Below, piece after piece: positions 1 through 7,756 of a stretch of DNA of 64,000 nucleotides. Origin of the DNA: Bacillus sp. FJAT-22090 (GTDB lineage Bacteria; Bacillota; Bacilli; Bacillales_A; Planococcaceae); NCBI RefSeq assembly GCF_001278755.1, contig NZ_CP012601.1, positions 744,001 through 808,000 of the forward strand. The letters are read 5' to 3'. Under the pieces are notes generated by a model that was not told the DNA's origin, searched no databases, and worked only from the letters and a program-made list of their open reading frames with translations. Every line of letters begins with the position of its first letter. Positions within the stretch are counted from its first letter, which is position 1. Position numbers and translations under genes: made by a program.

Positions 1-120
1 TTCTTACGTGAAAACGGAGCTTCAGCTATTTTTGGACCAGGTACTGTAATTCCAGTTGCTGCTCAAAAAGTAATTGAAGAAATCTATAAAAGATTGGGTT
101 ATGAGGAAGTGGAGGGCTAA
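1..120 (+). CDS. Methylmalonyl-CoA mutase large subunit, C-terminal end (partial)
   Basis: Only the last 39 codons are inside the window; the gene begins upstream. The reading frame contains FGPGTVIPVAAQKVIEEI, which resembles the final helix region of the cobalamin-binding domain of methylmalonyl-CoA mutase (succinyl-CoA/methylmalonyl-CoA interconversion in propionate metabolism). The stop codon overlaps the start of the next gene by one base (TAATG), so the two are translationally coupled. The MeaB chaperone downstream, and the epimerase and carboxylase genes 2 kb further on, support the assignment. Confidence 0.8.
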   Translation, partial: FLRENGASAIFGPGTVIPVAAQKVIEEIYKRLGYEEVEG

Positions 121-1214
121 TGGCTGAAACGGATAAGACAAACCAATCGGCAATGCATGTGATGGGTGGTATAAAGTCACAGCACGATGGAATGGGAAAA
201 GCTTCTGTAAAAAAATTTTCAAAGAAGAAACCTTTTGTTATAGATCAAGCAGAATATGTTCAAGAAGTTCTAAATGGCTCCAGATTACATTTAGCAAAAA
301 CGATTACTCTCATTGAAAGCACTGTGTCTGACCAACAAACAATAGGACAACAGATTTTGAAAGAACTACTCCCCTATACGGGAAATACGATTCGTATAGG
401 TATTACAGGTGTGCCTGGTGCAGGGAAGAGTACATTTATCGAAGCTTTTGGAAAAATGCTATGTGACCAAGGATATAAAGTCGCCGTGCTAGCTATTGAT
501 CCAAGTTCCTCTTTAACAGGAGGTAGTATACTGGGAGATAAAACTAGAATGGAAGAGCTTGCAAAACATCCAAATGCCTTTATTCGTCCTTCTCCATCTG
601 CTGGTACATTGGGAGGGGTTCATAAGAAATCTAGAGAAACGATGTTAATATGTGAGGCTGCAGGATACGATGTAATTTTAGTAGAAACAGTAGGTGTTGG
701 TCAAAGCGAGACAATCGTTCGAGGGATGGTAGATTTCTTTTTACTACTTGCATTAACTGGTGCTGGTGATGAGTTGCAAGGGATGAAAAAAGGAATAATG
801 GAGCTGGCTGATGCCATTGTAGTAAATAAGGCAGATGGGTCAAATGAAAAACTAGCTAAAAAGACTGTAGCGGAATATAAACAAATCCTGCATTTTTTAG
901 CACCAGCTTCACCTAACTGGACGACACCAGCTTTAGCAGTCTCTTCGTTGTACAAAACAGGCTTAGAAACAGTTTGGGAAACCATCCAAACGTTTAAGAA
1001 AGAAATGCTTTCGAATAATGTTTGGCAAAATCGTAGAAAAGAACAAACAGTCGCTTGGTTTAAAACAATGATTGTGGATCGATTATATGATGACTTTTTT
1101 TCTTCTACCGATAAAAAACAAAATATGGCTAAATTAGAAGGTTTAGTAAGGGATGGGCAAGTAACAGTTTCGCAAGCAGTTGAAGAGTTATTTTCCTCGA
1201 ATTCTAAGCAATAA
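120..1214 (+). CDS. meaB: Methylmalonyl-CoA mutase-associated GTPase MeaB
   Basis: A G3E-family P-loop GTPase that guards and reloads the adenosylcobalamin cofactor of methylmalonyl-CoA mutase. The Walker A motif GVPGAGKST lies at residues 97-105, followed by a Mg-binding acidic strand (LVETVGVGQSE) and the base-specificity motif NKAD. The 364-residue length is somewhat longer than the family core because of a basic N-terminal extension of about 40 residues. The start overlaps the mutase stop codon, so the mutase and its chaperone form one operon. The assignment is firm. Confidence 0.95.
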   Translation: MAETDKTNQSAMHVMGGIKSQHDGMGKASVKKFSKKKPFVIDQAEYVQEVLNGSRLHLAKTITLIESTVSDQQTIGQQILKELLPYTGNTIRIGITGVPGAGKSTFIEAFGKMLCDQGYKVAVLAIDPSSSLTGGSILGDKTRMEELAKHPNAFIRPSPSAGTLGGVHKKSRETMLICEAAGYDVILVETVGVGQSETIVRGMVDFFLLLALTGAGDELQGMKKGIMELADAIVVNKADGSNEKLAKKTVAEYKQILHFLAPASPNWTTPALAVSSLYKTGLETVWETIQTFKKEMLSNNVWQNRRKEQTVAWFKTMIVDRLYDDFFSSTDKKQNMAKLEGLVRDGQVTVSQAVEELFSSNSKQ

Positions 1215-1253
1215 TCTGCTAATATAAAATTAATTGAAAAGGAGTGTTTTGAT

Positions 1254-1697
1254 ATGAATATGATGGATTTTAATTTATTAATGAATGATATGGTTCAGCA
1301 GGCTCGTGGAGAAATGGAAGCTAGTGGATATGAGCAACTAACTTCTCCAGAAGAAGTTGATTCTGCTTTTGCGCGCCCAGGAACAACTCTAGTTATGGTG
1401 AATTCGGTTTGTGGATGTGCTGGAGGTATCGCTCGTCCTGCAGCAGCAAACGCAATTCATTACGATAAAAGACCGGATCATTTAGTAACAGTTTTTGCAG
1501 GACAAGATAAATTAGCAACTCAACAAGCCCGCAATCTATTTGGTGAAGATCATTTACCATCTTCTCCATCGTTTGTTTTATTAAAAGATGGTCAGGCAGT
1601 AGCTGAAGTAGGTCGCCATGAAATAGAAGGACATGATCCAATGTCAGTTATCACTCATATTCAAGCATTGTTTGAAGAGCACTGCGAAGAAATTTAA
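1254..1697 (+). CDS. Bacilliredoxin, BrxA/BrxB (YqiW/YphP) family
   Basis: A 147-residue thioredoxin-fold protein with the diagnostic CGC motif (SVCGCAGG, Cys53 and Cys55). Family members remove bacillithiol from mixed disulfides on proteins after oxidative stress, in the cytoplasm. The start is ATG, 10 bases after AAGGAG. In B. subtilis the YqiW paralogue sits in the same neighbourhood, so BrxB is the likelier paralogue, but sequence alone does not separate BrxA from BrxB. A strong terminator follows directly. Confidence 0.92.
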   Translation: MNMMDFNLLMNDMVQQARGEMEASGYEQLTSPEEVDSAFARPGTTLVMVNSVCGCAGGIARPAAANAIHYDKRPDHLVTVFAGQDKLATQQARNLFGEDHLPSSPSFVLLKDGQAVAEVGRHEIEGHDPMSVITHIQALFEEHCEEI

Positions 1698-1708
1698 TAA
1701 TGTCATCG

Positions 1709-1745
1709 AAAAGAGCGGAGCAATTGATTGCCTCCGCTCTTTTTT
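1709..1745. terminator. Bidirectional rho-independent terminator
   Basis: AGAGCGGAG (1712-1720) pairs with CTCCGCTCT (1732-1740), with T-runs on both outer sides. It can end the bacilliredoxin transcript on the plus strand and the miniprotein gene on the minus strand. Confidence 0.9.
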
Positions 1746-1752
1746 ATGAACA

Positions 1753-1848
1753 TTATAAGATAAAACTTAATCCAAAAAGTAGTGATGAAGCGACCATTGC
1801 AAAGATCATTAAATAGATTACGATTTTACGAAATGTTTGATTACGCAT
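1753..1848 (-). CDS. Prli42-like stressosome-associated membrane miniprotein
   Basis: A 31-residue protein: a short basic start (MRNQTFRKIVIY) followed by a single hydrophobic segment (LMIFAMVASSLLFGLSFIL). Length, basic N-terminus and the pattern IVIYLMIFAM match Prli42, the conserved membrane anchor of the stressosome described in Listeria and other Firmicutes. The ribosome site AAAAGGAGAG ends 6 bases before the ATG at 1848. It is tail to tail with the bacilliredoxin gene and shares its terminator. It is too short for ordinary gene callers. Confidence 0.8.
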   Translation of the reverse strand: MRNQTFRKIVIYLMIFAMVASSLLFGLSFIL

Positions 1849-1969
1849 GAACTTCTCTCCTTTTACAATTACTTTTATTTTAACAAATTCGAAAAAAATC
1901 ACAAGAGGTAGCGTTTAATTTACCGATGAGAAGGCAAAACTTTTCTATTTATTAAATGTCCAGTCTTCA

Positions 1970-2113
1970 GCACATTGCCCCTCGAGGTAAAATCTTAATA
2001 GGCAATGGTGGTTGATAAGCTTCCTCCTCCCCATTCATCATTTGTTCTGAGCAAAGCTCGTAGCAGAAGAACGTTGCTTGTCGGAGCAACATATGCGCTT
2101 GCGCTTTTCTTAT
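1970..2113. repeat. GC-rich intergenic repeat-like element
   Basis: About 145 bases that differ sharply from the AT-rich surroundings and contain partial inverted segments: AGTCTTCAGCAC, GAGCAAAGCTCG, GCTTGTCGGAGCAA and GCGCTTGCGCTTTT. It has no reading frame of note. The right end (AAAAGCGCAAGCGC on the minus strand) resembles dispersed Bacillaceae intergenic repeats; that family call is from memory. It separates the miniprotein gene from the epimerase gene. Confidence 0.45.
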
Positions 2114-2161
2114 TGAAATATGTACAATAGATTATATAGTCAAAATATGGGGTGTGAGACA

Positions 2162-2572
2162 ATGGAAAAAGTAGATCATATTGGTATTGCTGTTAAGAGT
2201 ATAGAAGCAACTCTACCATATTATACAGAAACACTGGGGTTAAAACTATTACATATTGAAGAAGTTCCTACTGAAAAGGTTCGTGTTGCTTTCATTGATA
2301 GTGGTAATGTAAATCTAGAATTACTTCAACCATTAGATGAAACAAGCACAATTCATTCCTTTATTGAGAAAAAAGGAGAAGGAATACATCACATTGCTTT
2401 CGGTGTATCCAATATTCAAGAACGTTTAAATGAGCTAAAAGAAAAAGGGGTAAGGCTCATTCAAGAAACACCTAAAGCCGGTGCTCATGGGGCACAAGTA
2501 GCTTTTATACATCCGAAAGCTTCAAGTGGCGTTTTATATGAATTATGTGATAAAACAGGGGGAGCGAAATAA
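2162..2572 (+). CDS. mce: Methylmalonyl-CoA epimerase
   Basis: A 136-residue glyoxalase/VOC-fold enzyme that interconverts the (R) and (S) forms of methylmalonyl-CoA, linking propionyl-CoA carboxylase to the mutase. Metal-ligand landmarks are visible: VDHIGIAV near the N-terminus, LELLQPLDE in the middle, GIHHIAF and the final YELC. The ATG at 2162 follows GGGGTGTGAG. An in-frame ATG at 2120 has no ribosome site and adds 14 residues foreign to the family. It is equivalent in position to B. subtilis yqjC. Confidence 0.93.
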   Translation: MEKVDHIGIAVKSIEATLPYYTETLGLKLLHIEEVPTEKVRVAFIDSGNVNLELLQPLDETSTIHSFIEKKGEGIHHIAFGVSNIQERLNELKEKGVRLIQETPKAGAHGAQVAFIHPKASSGVLYELCDKTGGAK

Positions 2573-2576
2573 AGAT

Positions 2577-4124
2577 ATGGATATTTATGATAAAATTAAT
2601 GATTTATATGATCGCAAACGAAAAATTGAATTAGGTGGCGGAGACGCTCGCATTAAAAAGCAACACGAAAAAGGGAAACTCACTGCAAGAGAACGAATAG
2701 ACTTACTCGTTGATAAAGATTCTTTTGTGGAGTTAAATCCTTTTATACAACACAGAACGGTTGATTTTGGTATGGACAAGCTGGAAGGCCCAGGTGATGG
2801 GGTAGTTACTGGCTATGGAAAAGTTAATGGTCGACCAGTTTATTTATTCTCCCAAGACTTTACTGTTTTCGGTGGGGCACTCGGAGAAATGCATGCATTA
2901 AAAATTGCGAATGTAATGGATTTAGCTGCAAAAAATGGTGCGCCGTTTATTGGTCTAAACGATTCAGGTGGAGCTCGTATTCAAGAAGGTGTTGTTTCCT
3001 TAGATGGATATGGACAAATCTTTTATCGGAATGCTATTTATTCTGGTGTAATCCCTCAAATTTCCGTTATTCTTGGCCCGTGTGCAGGTGGAGCAGTATA
3101 CTCTCCAGCAATTACAGACTTTGTTTTCATGACGGATGAAACAAGTCAAATGTTTATTACAGGGCCAAAAGTGATTGAAACGGTTACCGGTGAAAAGATT
3201 TCAGCAGAAAATCTTGGAGGTTCTAAAGTACATAATACAATTAGTGGTAATGCGCATTTCCGTGGGAAAACGGAAGAAGAAGTATTAGAAAGTGTCCGTT
3301 TACTTCTAAGTTATTTACCGCAAAATTTTGAAGAGAAACCAGCAATAGTGGAAGTAACTAGTGAAAATGATGACAGACCTGATTTAGCTGATATCGTCCC
3401 ATTTGAAGCAATTCGTCCATATGATATTCGAAAAGTGATTGAGCAAGTAGTAGATACTGACTCTTTTTTAGAGGTTCAAAAAGAATTTGCTAAAAATATC
3501 GTAGTCGGTTTAGCTCGTATTAAAGGGGAAGTAGTTGGTCTTGTTTGTAACCAACCAAAAGTAATGGCTGGTGGTCTGGATATAGATTCATCTGATAAAG
3601 CAGCACGCTTTATTCGTTTCTGTGATGCATTTAATATTCCGATTATTACCTTCGAAGATGTGACAGGGTTTTTCCCAGGCATTAAACAAGAGCATGGTGG
3701 GATAATACGTCACGGTGCTAAAATACTCTTTGCTTATTCAGAAGCAACTGTCCCGAAAATGACAGTTATTCTACGTAAAGCTTATGGTGGTGCTTATGTT
3801 GCGTTAAACTCCAAATCAATTGGTGCAGATGTAGTGTATGCGTGGCCAAATGCTGAAATTGCAGTTATGGGGCCACAGGGAGCAGCAAATATTATTTTTG
3901 CTAGGGAAATTGCAAATAGCAAAGATCCAGAACAAGTTCGCGCAGAGAAAATAGAGGAATATCGTTCCAAATTTGCGAATCCATATGTTGCGGCATCGAT
4001 GGGAATGGTAGATGATGTAATTGATCCTCGTGAAACTCGTATTAAACTTATTCAAGCATTAGAAATGATGCGAAATAAAAAAGAAACTAGACCGAAGAAA
4101 AAGCATGGAAATATACCATTATAA
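2577..4124 (+). CDS. Acyl-CoA (propionyl-CoA) carboxylase, beta/carboxyltransferase subunit
   Basis: 515 residues, full length for the biotin-dependent carboxyltransferase family. It moves CO2 from carboxybiotin to an acyl-CoA, most likely propionyl-CoA given its neighbours. Two crotonase-like halves are visible: NDSGGARIQEG in the first and GGLDIDSSDKAARF with FEDVTGFFPG in the second, plus a GGAYVAL oxyanion loop. The start is ATG 2577, 4 bases after the epimerase stop. No biotin carboxylase or carrier gene is nearby, so those must be encoded elsewhere. A methylmalonyl-CoA decarboxylase role is less likely without the membrane subunits. Confidence 0.9.
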   Translation: MDIYDKINDLYDRKRKIELGGGDARIKKQHEKGKLTARERIDLLVDKDSFVELNPFIQHRTVDFGMDKLEGPGDGVVTGYGKVNGRPVYLFSQDFTVFGGALGEMHALKIANVMDLAAKNGAPFIGLNDSGGARIQEGVVSLDGYGQIFYRNAIYSGVIPQISVILGPCAGGAVYSPAITDFVFMTDETSQMFITGPKVIETVTGEKISAENLGGSKVHNTISGNAHFRGKTEEEVLESVRLLLSYLPQNFEEKPAIVEVTSENDDRPDLADIVPFEAIRPYDIRKVIEQVVDTDSFLEVQKEFAKNIVVGLARIKGEVVGLVCNQPKVMAGGLDIDSSDKAARFIRFCDAFNIPIITFEDVTGFFPGIKQEHGGIIRHGAKILFAYSEATVPKMTVILRKAYGGAYVALNSKSIGADVVYAWPNAEIAVMGPQGAANIIFAREIANSKDPEQVRAEKIEEYRSKFANPYVAASMGMVDDVIDPRETRIKLIQALEMMRNKKETRPKKKHGNIPL

Positions 4125-4141
4125 AGGAGTCTAAATACAAG

Positions 4142-5254
4142 ATGAATCGTTTAATAGAAGAATTTTTTGAACTAGTTAAAATTGACTCAGAAACAAAACA
4201 CGAAGAAATTATAGCACCTGTTTTAATTGATAAATTAGAGAAACTTGGATTTTCCGTTGTCCAAGACGATGCCCACACTAGAAATGGACACGGTGCAGGA
4301 AATTTAATAGCAACTTTAAAAGGTCAAAAATCAGAAGTAGATAGTATATATTTCACCGTTCATATGGATACAGTTGTACCTGGTAAAGGAATTCAACCAG
4401 TTTTAAAAGAAGATGGCTATATCTATTCAGATGGAACTACGATTTTAGGGGCTGATGACAAAGCAGGAATCGCTGCTCTATTTGAAGCAATCAAACGATT
4501 AAAAGAGGAAAACATCGCACACGGAGATATTCAAGTAGTTATTACTGCTGGAGAAGAAAGCGGTTTAGTTGGTGCAAAAGAATTGGATCCATCCATGATA
4601 ACAGCCAAATATGGCTATGCAATTGATAGCGATGGAACTGTCGGTGGTATCGTAACAGCAGCACCGTTCCAATCGAAACTTTGGACGACTATAAAGGGTA
4701 GAACTGCACATGCAGGAGTAGCTCCAGAAAAAGGAATATCAGCAATCACACTAGCTTCCAAGGCAATTTCAGCAATGAAGCTAGGTCGTATCGATGAAGA
4801 AACCACTGCTAACATTGGGCGTTTTGAAGGTGGACAAGCTACTAATATCGTTTGTGATGAAGTTCACATTTTATCCGAGGCACGCTCCATCAACAAAGAA
4901 AAACTTGATGTTCAAGTAGCACATATGGTTCAAATTTTTGCTGAGATTGCAGCTAATAACGGTGGTTCGGCTGAGACTGAAACCCAGTTAATGTATCCTG
5001 GATTCCACTTTGAGGAAGATCATCATGTAGTACAGGTTGCGAAACGAGCAGTTGAAAGAATAGGAAGAACTGCCGATATTAAGAGAAGTGGCGGAGGTAG
5101 TGACGCTAATGTAATTGCTGGTTTTGGTATTCCAACGGTTATACTGTCGGTTGGTTATGAAGAAATTCATACAACTAACGAGCGTATGCCAGTAGAAGAG
5201 CTAGAAAAGCTTGCAGATTTACTTGTCGAAATTGTAAGAGTAGCTGCAGAATAA
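4142..5254 (+). CDS. M20-family peptidase, PepT/YqjE-like
   Basis: A 370-residue cytoplasmic zinc aminopeptidase. Metal ligands of the family are visible: VHMDTVVPG, ILGADDKAGIAAL, TAGEESGLVGA, the Asp of YAIDSDG and the C-terminal HTTNERMP. The shorter-than-PepT length and gene order match B. subtilis YqjE. It lies 17 bases after the carboxylase and probably shares its transcript. Substrate specificity (tripeptides or modified amino acids) cannot be read from the sequence. Confidence 0.88.
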   Translation: MNRLIEEFFELVKIDSETKHEEIIAPVLIDKLEKLGFSVVQDDAHTRNGHGAGNLIATLKGQKSEVDSIYFTVHMDTVVPGKGIQPVLKEDGYIYSDGTTILGADDKAGIAALFEAIKRLKEENIAHGDIQVVITAGEESGLVGAKELDPSMITAKYGYAIDSDGTVGGIVTAAPFQSKLWTTIKGRTAHAGVAPEKGISAITLASKAISAMKLGRIDEETTANIGRFEGGQATNIVCDEVHILSEARSINKEKLDVQVAHMVQIFAEIAANNGGSAETETQLMYPGFHFEEDHHVVQVAKRAVERIGRTADIKRSGGGSDANVIAGFGIPTVILSVGYEEIHTTNERMPVEELEKLADLLVEIVRVAAE

Positions 5255-5276
5255 TTCTTACAGGAGGTGTCTATTA

Positions 5277-5759
5277 TTGAGTAGTGAGAAAGTAGTTGTC
5301 TTTCAATGTGGGAATGAAGATTATGCTGTACCTATTGAACATGTTATTTCTATTGAAAAATTAGAGCATATTAATCCAATACCACATTTACCAAATTATT
5401 TAATTGGATTAATGAAAATCCGAGGCGAACTTGTGCCAATTATCGATTTTGAGCAAATTTTATATAATCGTAATGGTGCAGATTTTGAATCTTCACGAGT
5501 TATAACGATGCATACACAAGATATGTCCATTGGACTTCTAGTGAAGGAAGCCAAAGAAATACTAGATATACCATCAGTAGATATTAAGCAAATTGGTTTA
5601 GTAAACTATACAAAAACGCAGTATTTTACTGGTGTTGCAAATTTAGAAAATCGAATGATTACGATTGTTGAACCATCCATTTTAGTTCGAACATTGGACG
5701 GGATCAAAGATATTCAGTCCTATTTAGAATCAGCAAAAAAAGAGGAAGTAGGTAGCTAA
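5277..5759 (+). CDS. cheW: CheW-like chemotaxis coupling protein
   Basis: 160 residues, one CheW (SH3-like) domain: VVVFQCGNEDYAVPIEHV, then IPHLPNYLIGLMKIRGELVPIIDF, which is the family signature. Such proteins couple chemoreceptors to the CheA kinase. The start is TTG 5277, placed by AGGAGGTG 6 bases upstream. No receiver domain follows, so it is CheW rather than CheV. It lies downstream of the peptidase without a clear terminator between them, apart from any other chemotaxis gene in the window. Confidence 0.85.
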   Translation: MSSEKVVVFQCGNEDYAVPIEHVISIEKLEHINPIPHLPNYLIGLMKIRGELVPIIDFEQILYNRNGADFESSRVITMHTQDMSIGLLVKEAKEILDIPSVDIKQIGLVNYTKTQYFTGVANLENRMITIVEPSILVRTLDGIKDIQSYLESAKKEEVGS

Positions 5760-5834
5760 TTATAGCTACTTCAGATTGAAGTTAAAAGGCAGTTGGCTAA
5801 TTGGTATTCATTATTTTGATTTTTGTCTATAAGT

Positions 5835-5930
5835 TTGGAGAATCCTCCGCTCGACTCCTGCGGGAAAAGCGAGACAGACGATACCCTTCAGGAGCATAGC
5901 GAAGGCACTGAAAAGTCTATAGAATTTGAC
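5835..5930. repeat. GC-rich repeat, left copy (GGCACTGAAAAGTC end)
   Basis: A GC-rich block beginning near CCTCCGCTCGACTCCTGC and ending GGCACTGAAAAGTC followed by TATAG. The same end appears inverted at 6313-6337, so the two ends flank the intergenic region head to head. The reading frame through it is a by-product of low stop density. Confidence 0.6.
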
Positions 5931-5959
5931 TTTACACTAAATAAAATCGTCCGACAAAT

Positions 5960-6079
5960 TAGAAAATCGTTGAAACGGCTCCCTTTCCGCGGGCGTTGCC
6001 TTAGCCTCCTCGCTACGCTGCGGGGTCTTCGGCTAACTCAATTCCCGCAGGAGTGTCGCCTTTTTCAACGATTTTCTAT
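5960..6079. repeat. Palindromic MITE-like repeat with 15-base inverted ends
   Basis: It starts AGAAAATCGTTGAAA and ends TTTCAACGATTTTCT, a perfect 15-base terminal inverted repeat. Between them is a GC-rich core with CCGCGGGCG, CTCGCTACGCTGCGGGG and CCCGCAGGAGTGTCGCC. About 120 bases in all, with no protein. The core is homologous in inverted orientation to the element at 6145-6292. Confidence 0.75.
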
Positions 6080-6144
6080 TAATACTATTTGAATAGATTT
6101 TATTGATTAAAACTTCTCTATTAATGACATAAGAGTTTTCTAAT

Positions 6145-6292
6145 TCAAAAGCGGAAAATAGTTGATTGGAGTGGAAGGCGACGACTCCAGCCGGAATAGC
6201 ATGAGCTGAAGACCCTGGACAGAGCGTAGCGAGGGAAGCGGCTGAAGCCATGCCGGCGGAAAGCGTCCGCCTGGAACGGAAATTAACGGGTC
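6145..6292. repeat. Second copy of the palindromic repeat family, inverted and diverged
   Basis: It contains GGCGACGACTCCAGCCGGAAT, GAAGACCC, AGAGCGTAGCGAGG, GGCTGAAGCCATGCC and GGCGGAAAGCGTCCG (given in pieces). Reading the element at 5960-6079 on the other strand gives the same series of blocks, so both derive from one family. Its terminal repeats are eroded. Confidence 0.65.
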
Positions 6293-6312
6293 CAACATAC
6301 TGTTATGAAATC

Positions 6313-6420
6313 TCATAGAGGACTTTTTCAGTGCCCTCAGTGTAGAGCGACCAAGCGGATCGGCGCTCGCCAGCGAAAAGCGAGCAGAAAGTTTCGGAAA
6401 ATCTGATCTATCCTATATAA
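6313..6420. repeat. GC-rich repeat, right copy, inverted end
   Basis: It begins ATAGAGGACTTTTTCAGTGCC, the inverse of the 5903-5930 end, and continues through GCGCTCGCCAGCGAAAAGCG. Together with the left copy it encloses the two palindromic elements. Confidence 0.5.
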
Positions 6421-6488
6421 ATTCGAGTTTGTCTACAGTCTGAGGTAGCTAATTATAGCTGCCTTTTTTCCTTAAAGGGGGTATTTAG

Positions 6489-7730
6489 TTGAAGAGAAAA
6501 AATAGAATAATTTTTCATATAGATATGAATAGTTTCTATGCTTCTGTTGAACAGGCGTATGATCCCTCATTAAAAGGAAAAGCAATCGCAATTGCTGGAA
6601 ACCCAAAGGAACGCAGAGGCATCCTTGTAACTTGCTCTTATGAGGCAAGGGCTAAAGGTGTTTATACGACAATGTCTGTTTGGGAAGCGAAACGTAAATG
6701 CCCGGAGATTATTTTACTTCCTCCCAACTTTGAAAGATATCGTATTGCTTCTAAAGCTATGTTTGATATATTACGTTCATATACACCTCTTGTGGAACCT
6801 GTATCGATCGATGAAGGGTATATGGATGTAAGTGAATTAAATCTTTCAGGAAACGCAGTAAGTTTGGCAGAATCTATTCAAAATAGATTGGTAAGTGAAT
6901 TGGATTTACCTAGCTCAATCGGAATAGCTCCCAATAAATTTTTAGCAAAAACTGCTTCTAATATGAAAAAGCCAATGGGAATTACCGTTCTGCGAAAACG
7001 AGAAGTTGCTGAAAAGCTATGGCCTCTTCCTGTTATTGAAATGCATGGGGTAGGTGAAAGCACGTCAAACAAACTTGCAGAGTTAGGCATTAAAACCATT
7101 GGTGATTTGGCTACTATCGAAACTGGAGTTATTAAAGAAAGATTAGGTAAAGTTGGTTTGCGACTTTTGGAAAGAGCAAATGGTGTAGATAATCGCGATG
7201 TAGATCCAACCTCCGTTTTTGATACAAAAAGCGTTGGCAATTCCACTACCCTACCTTATGATGAAACCAATCCGGACGAGCTAAACAAGGTAATTTTGAA
7301 ACTCTCCAAAAAAGTGGCTTCCCGTCTAGAGGCTAAAAATCTTGCTGGACAGTCTATTAACATTCATATTCGCGATGCTGATTGGAAAAATAAGACGAGA
7401 AGCAAAACTGTACAGAACCGTCTATTCGAAGAACGTGAGATATATCAGTTAGCAAAGTCCTTATTTCACTCTACTTGGAATGGAGAGGCTATACGACTTT
7501 TAGGTGTGACAGTGAATAATGTACATGATAAAGGTGATTATGTAGAACAATTATCGATTTTCAACTTTGAAGAACATGCTAAAGAAGAACCAATCTTGAA
7601 GCTAGTTGAACAGCTACAGGAAAAGTTCGGAAAAGACACAATCAAGAGAGGAATTAAATTAAAAAAGAATCCTTCTTTAGAATCGAAAACAAGCTTTAGT
7701 AAAGACTTTTTAGATGATCATAAATTGTAA
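6489..7730 (+). CDS. dinB: DNA polymerase IV (Y-family, translesion)
   Basis: A 413-residue Y-family polymerase for lesion bypass. The palm carboxylates are in FHIDMNSFYASVEQ (N-terminal) and VSIDEGYMDVSE. A helix-hairpin-helix thumb (MHGVGESTSNKLAELGI) and a little-finger domain follow. VEQLSIFNFEE is a good beta-clamp binding motif (QLxxF). The start is TTG 6489, 5 bases after AAAGGGGG. It corresponds to the B. subtilis yqjH/polY1 position. The end forms a terminator with the end of the opposing MurE-like gene. Confidence 0.95.
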   Translation: MKRKNRIIFHIDMNSFYASVEQAYDPSLKGKAIAIAGNPKERRGILVTCSYEARAKGVYTTMSVWEAKRKCPEIILLPPNFERYRIASKAMFDILRSYTPLVEPVSIDEGYMDVSELNLSGNAVSLAESIQNRLVSELDLPSSIGIAPNKFLAKTASNMKKPMGITVLRKREVAEKLWPLPVIEMHGVGESTSNKLAELGIKTIGDLATIETGVIKERLGKVGLRLLERANGVDNRDVDPTSVFDTKSVGNSTTLPYDETNPDELNKVILKLSKKVASRLEAKNLAGQSINIHIRDADWKNKTRSKTVQNRLFEEREIYQLAKSLFHSTWNGEAIRLLGVTVNNVHDKGDYVEQLSIFNFEEHAKEEPILKLVEQLQEKFGKDTIKRGIKLKKNPSLESKTSFSKDFLDDHKL

Positions 7731-7756
7731 AGGAGCATTCTATAAATGCTCCTTTT
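7729..7756. terminator. Convergent terminator between dinB and the MurE-like gene
   Basis: AAAGGAGCATT and AATGCTCCTTT pair around a short loop, flanked by T-runs on both strands. The hairpin overlaps the stop codon regions of both genes. Confidence 0.8.

Noticed and set aside
5823-6092. 89-codon frame in the CheW-dinB gap
   Set aside because: It runs through the palindromic repeats, has no ribosome site and its composition follows the repeat sequence.
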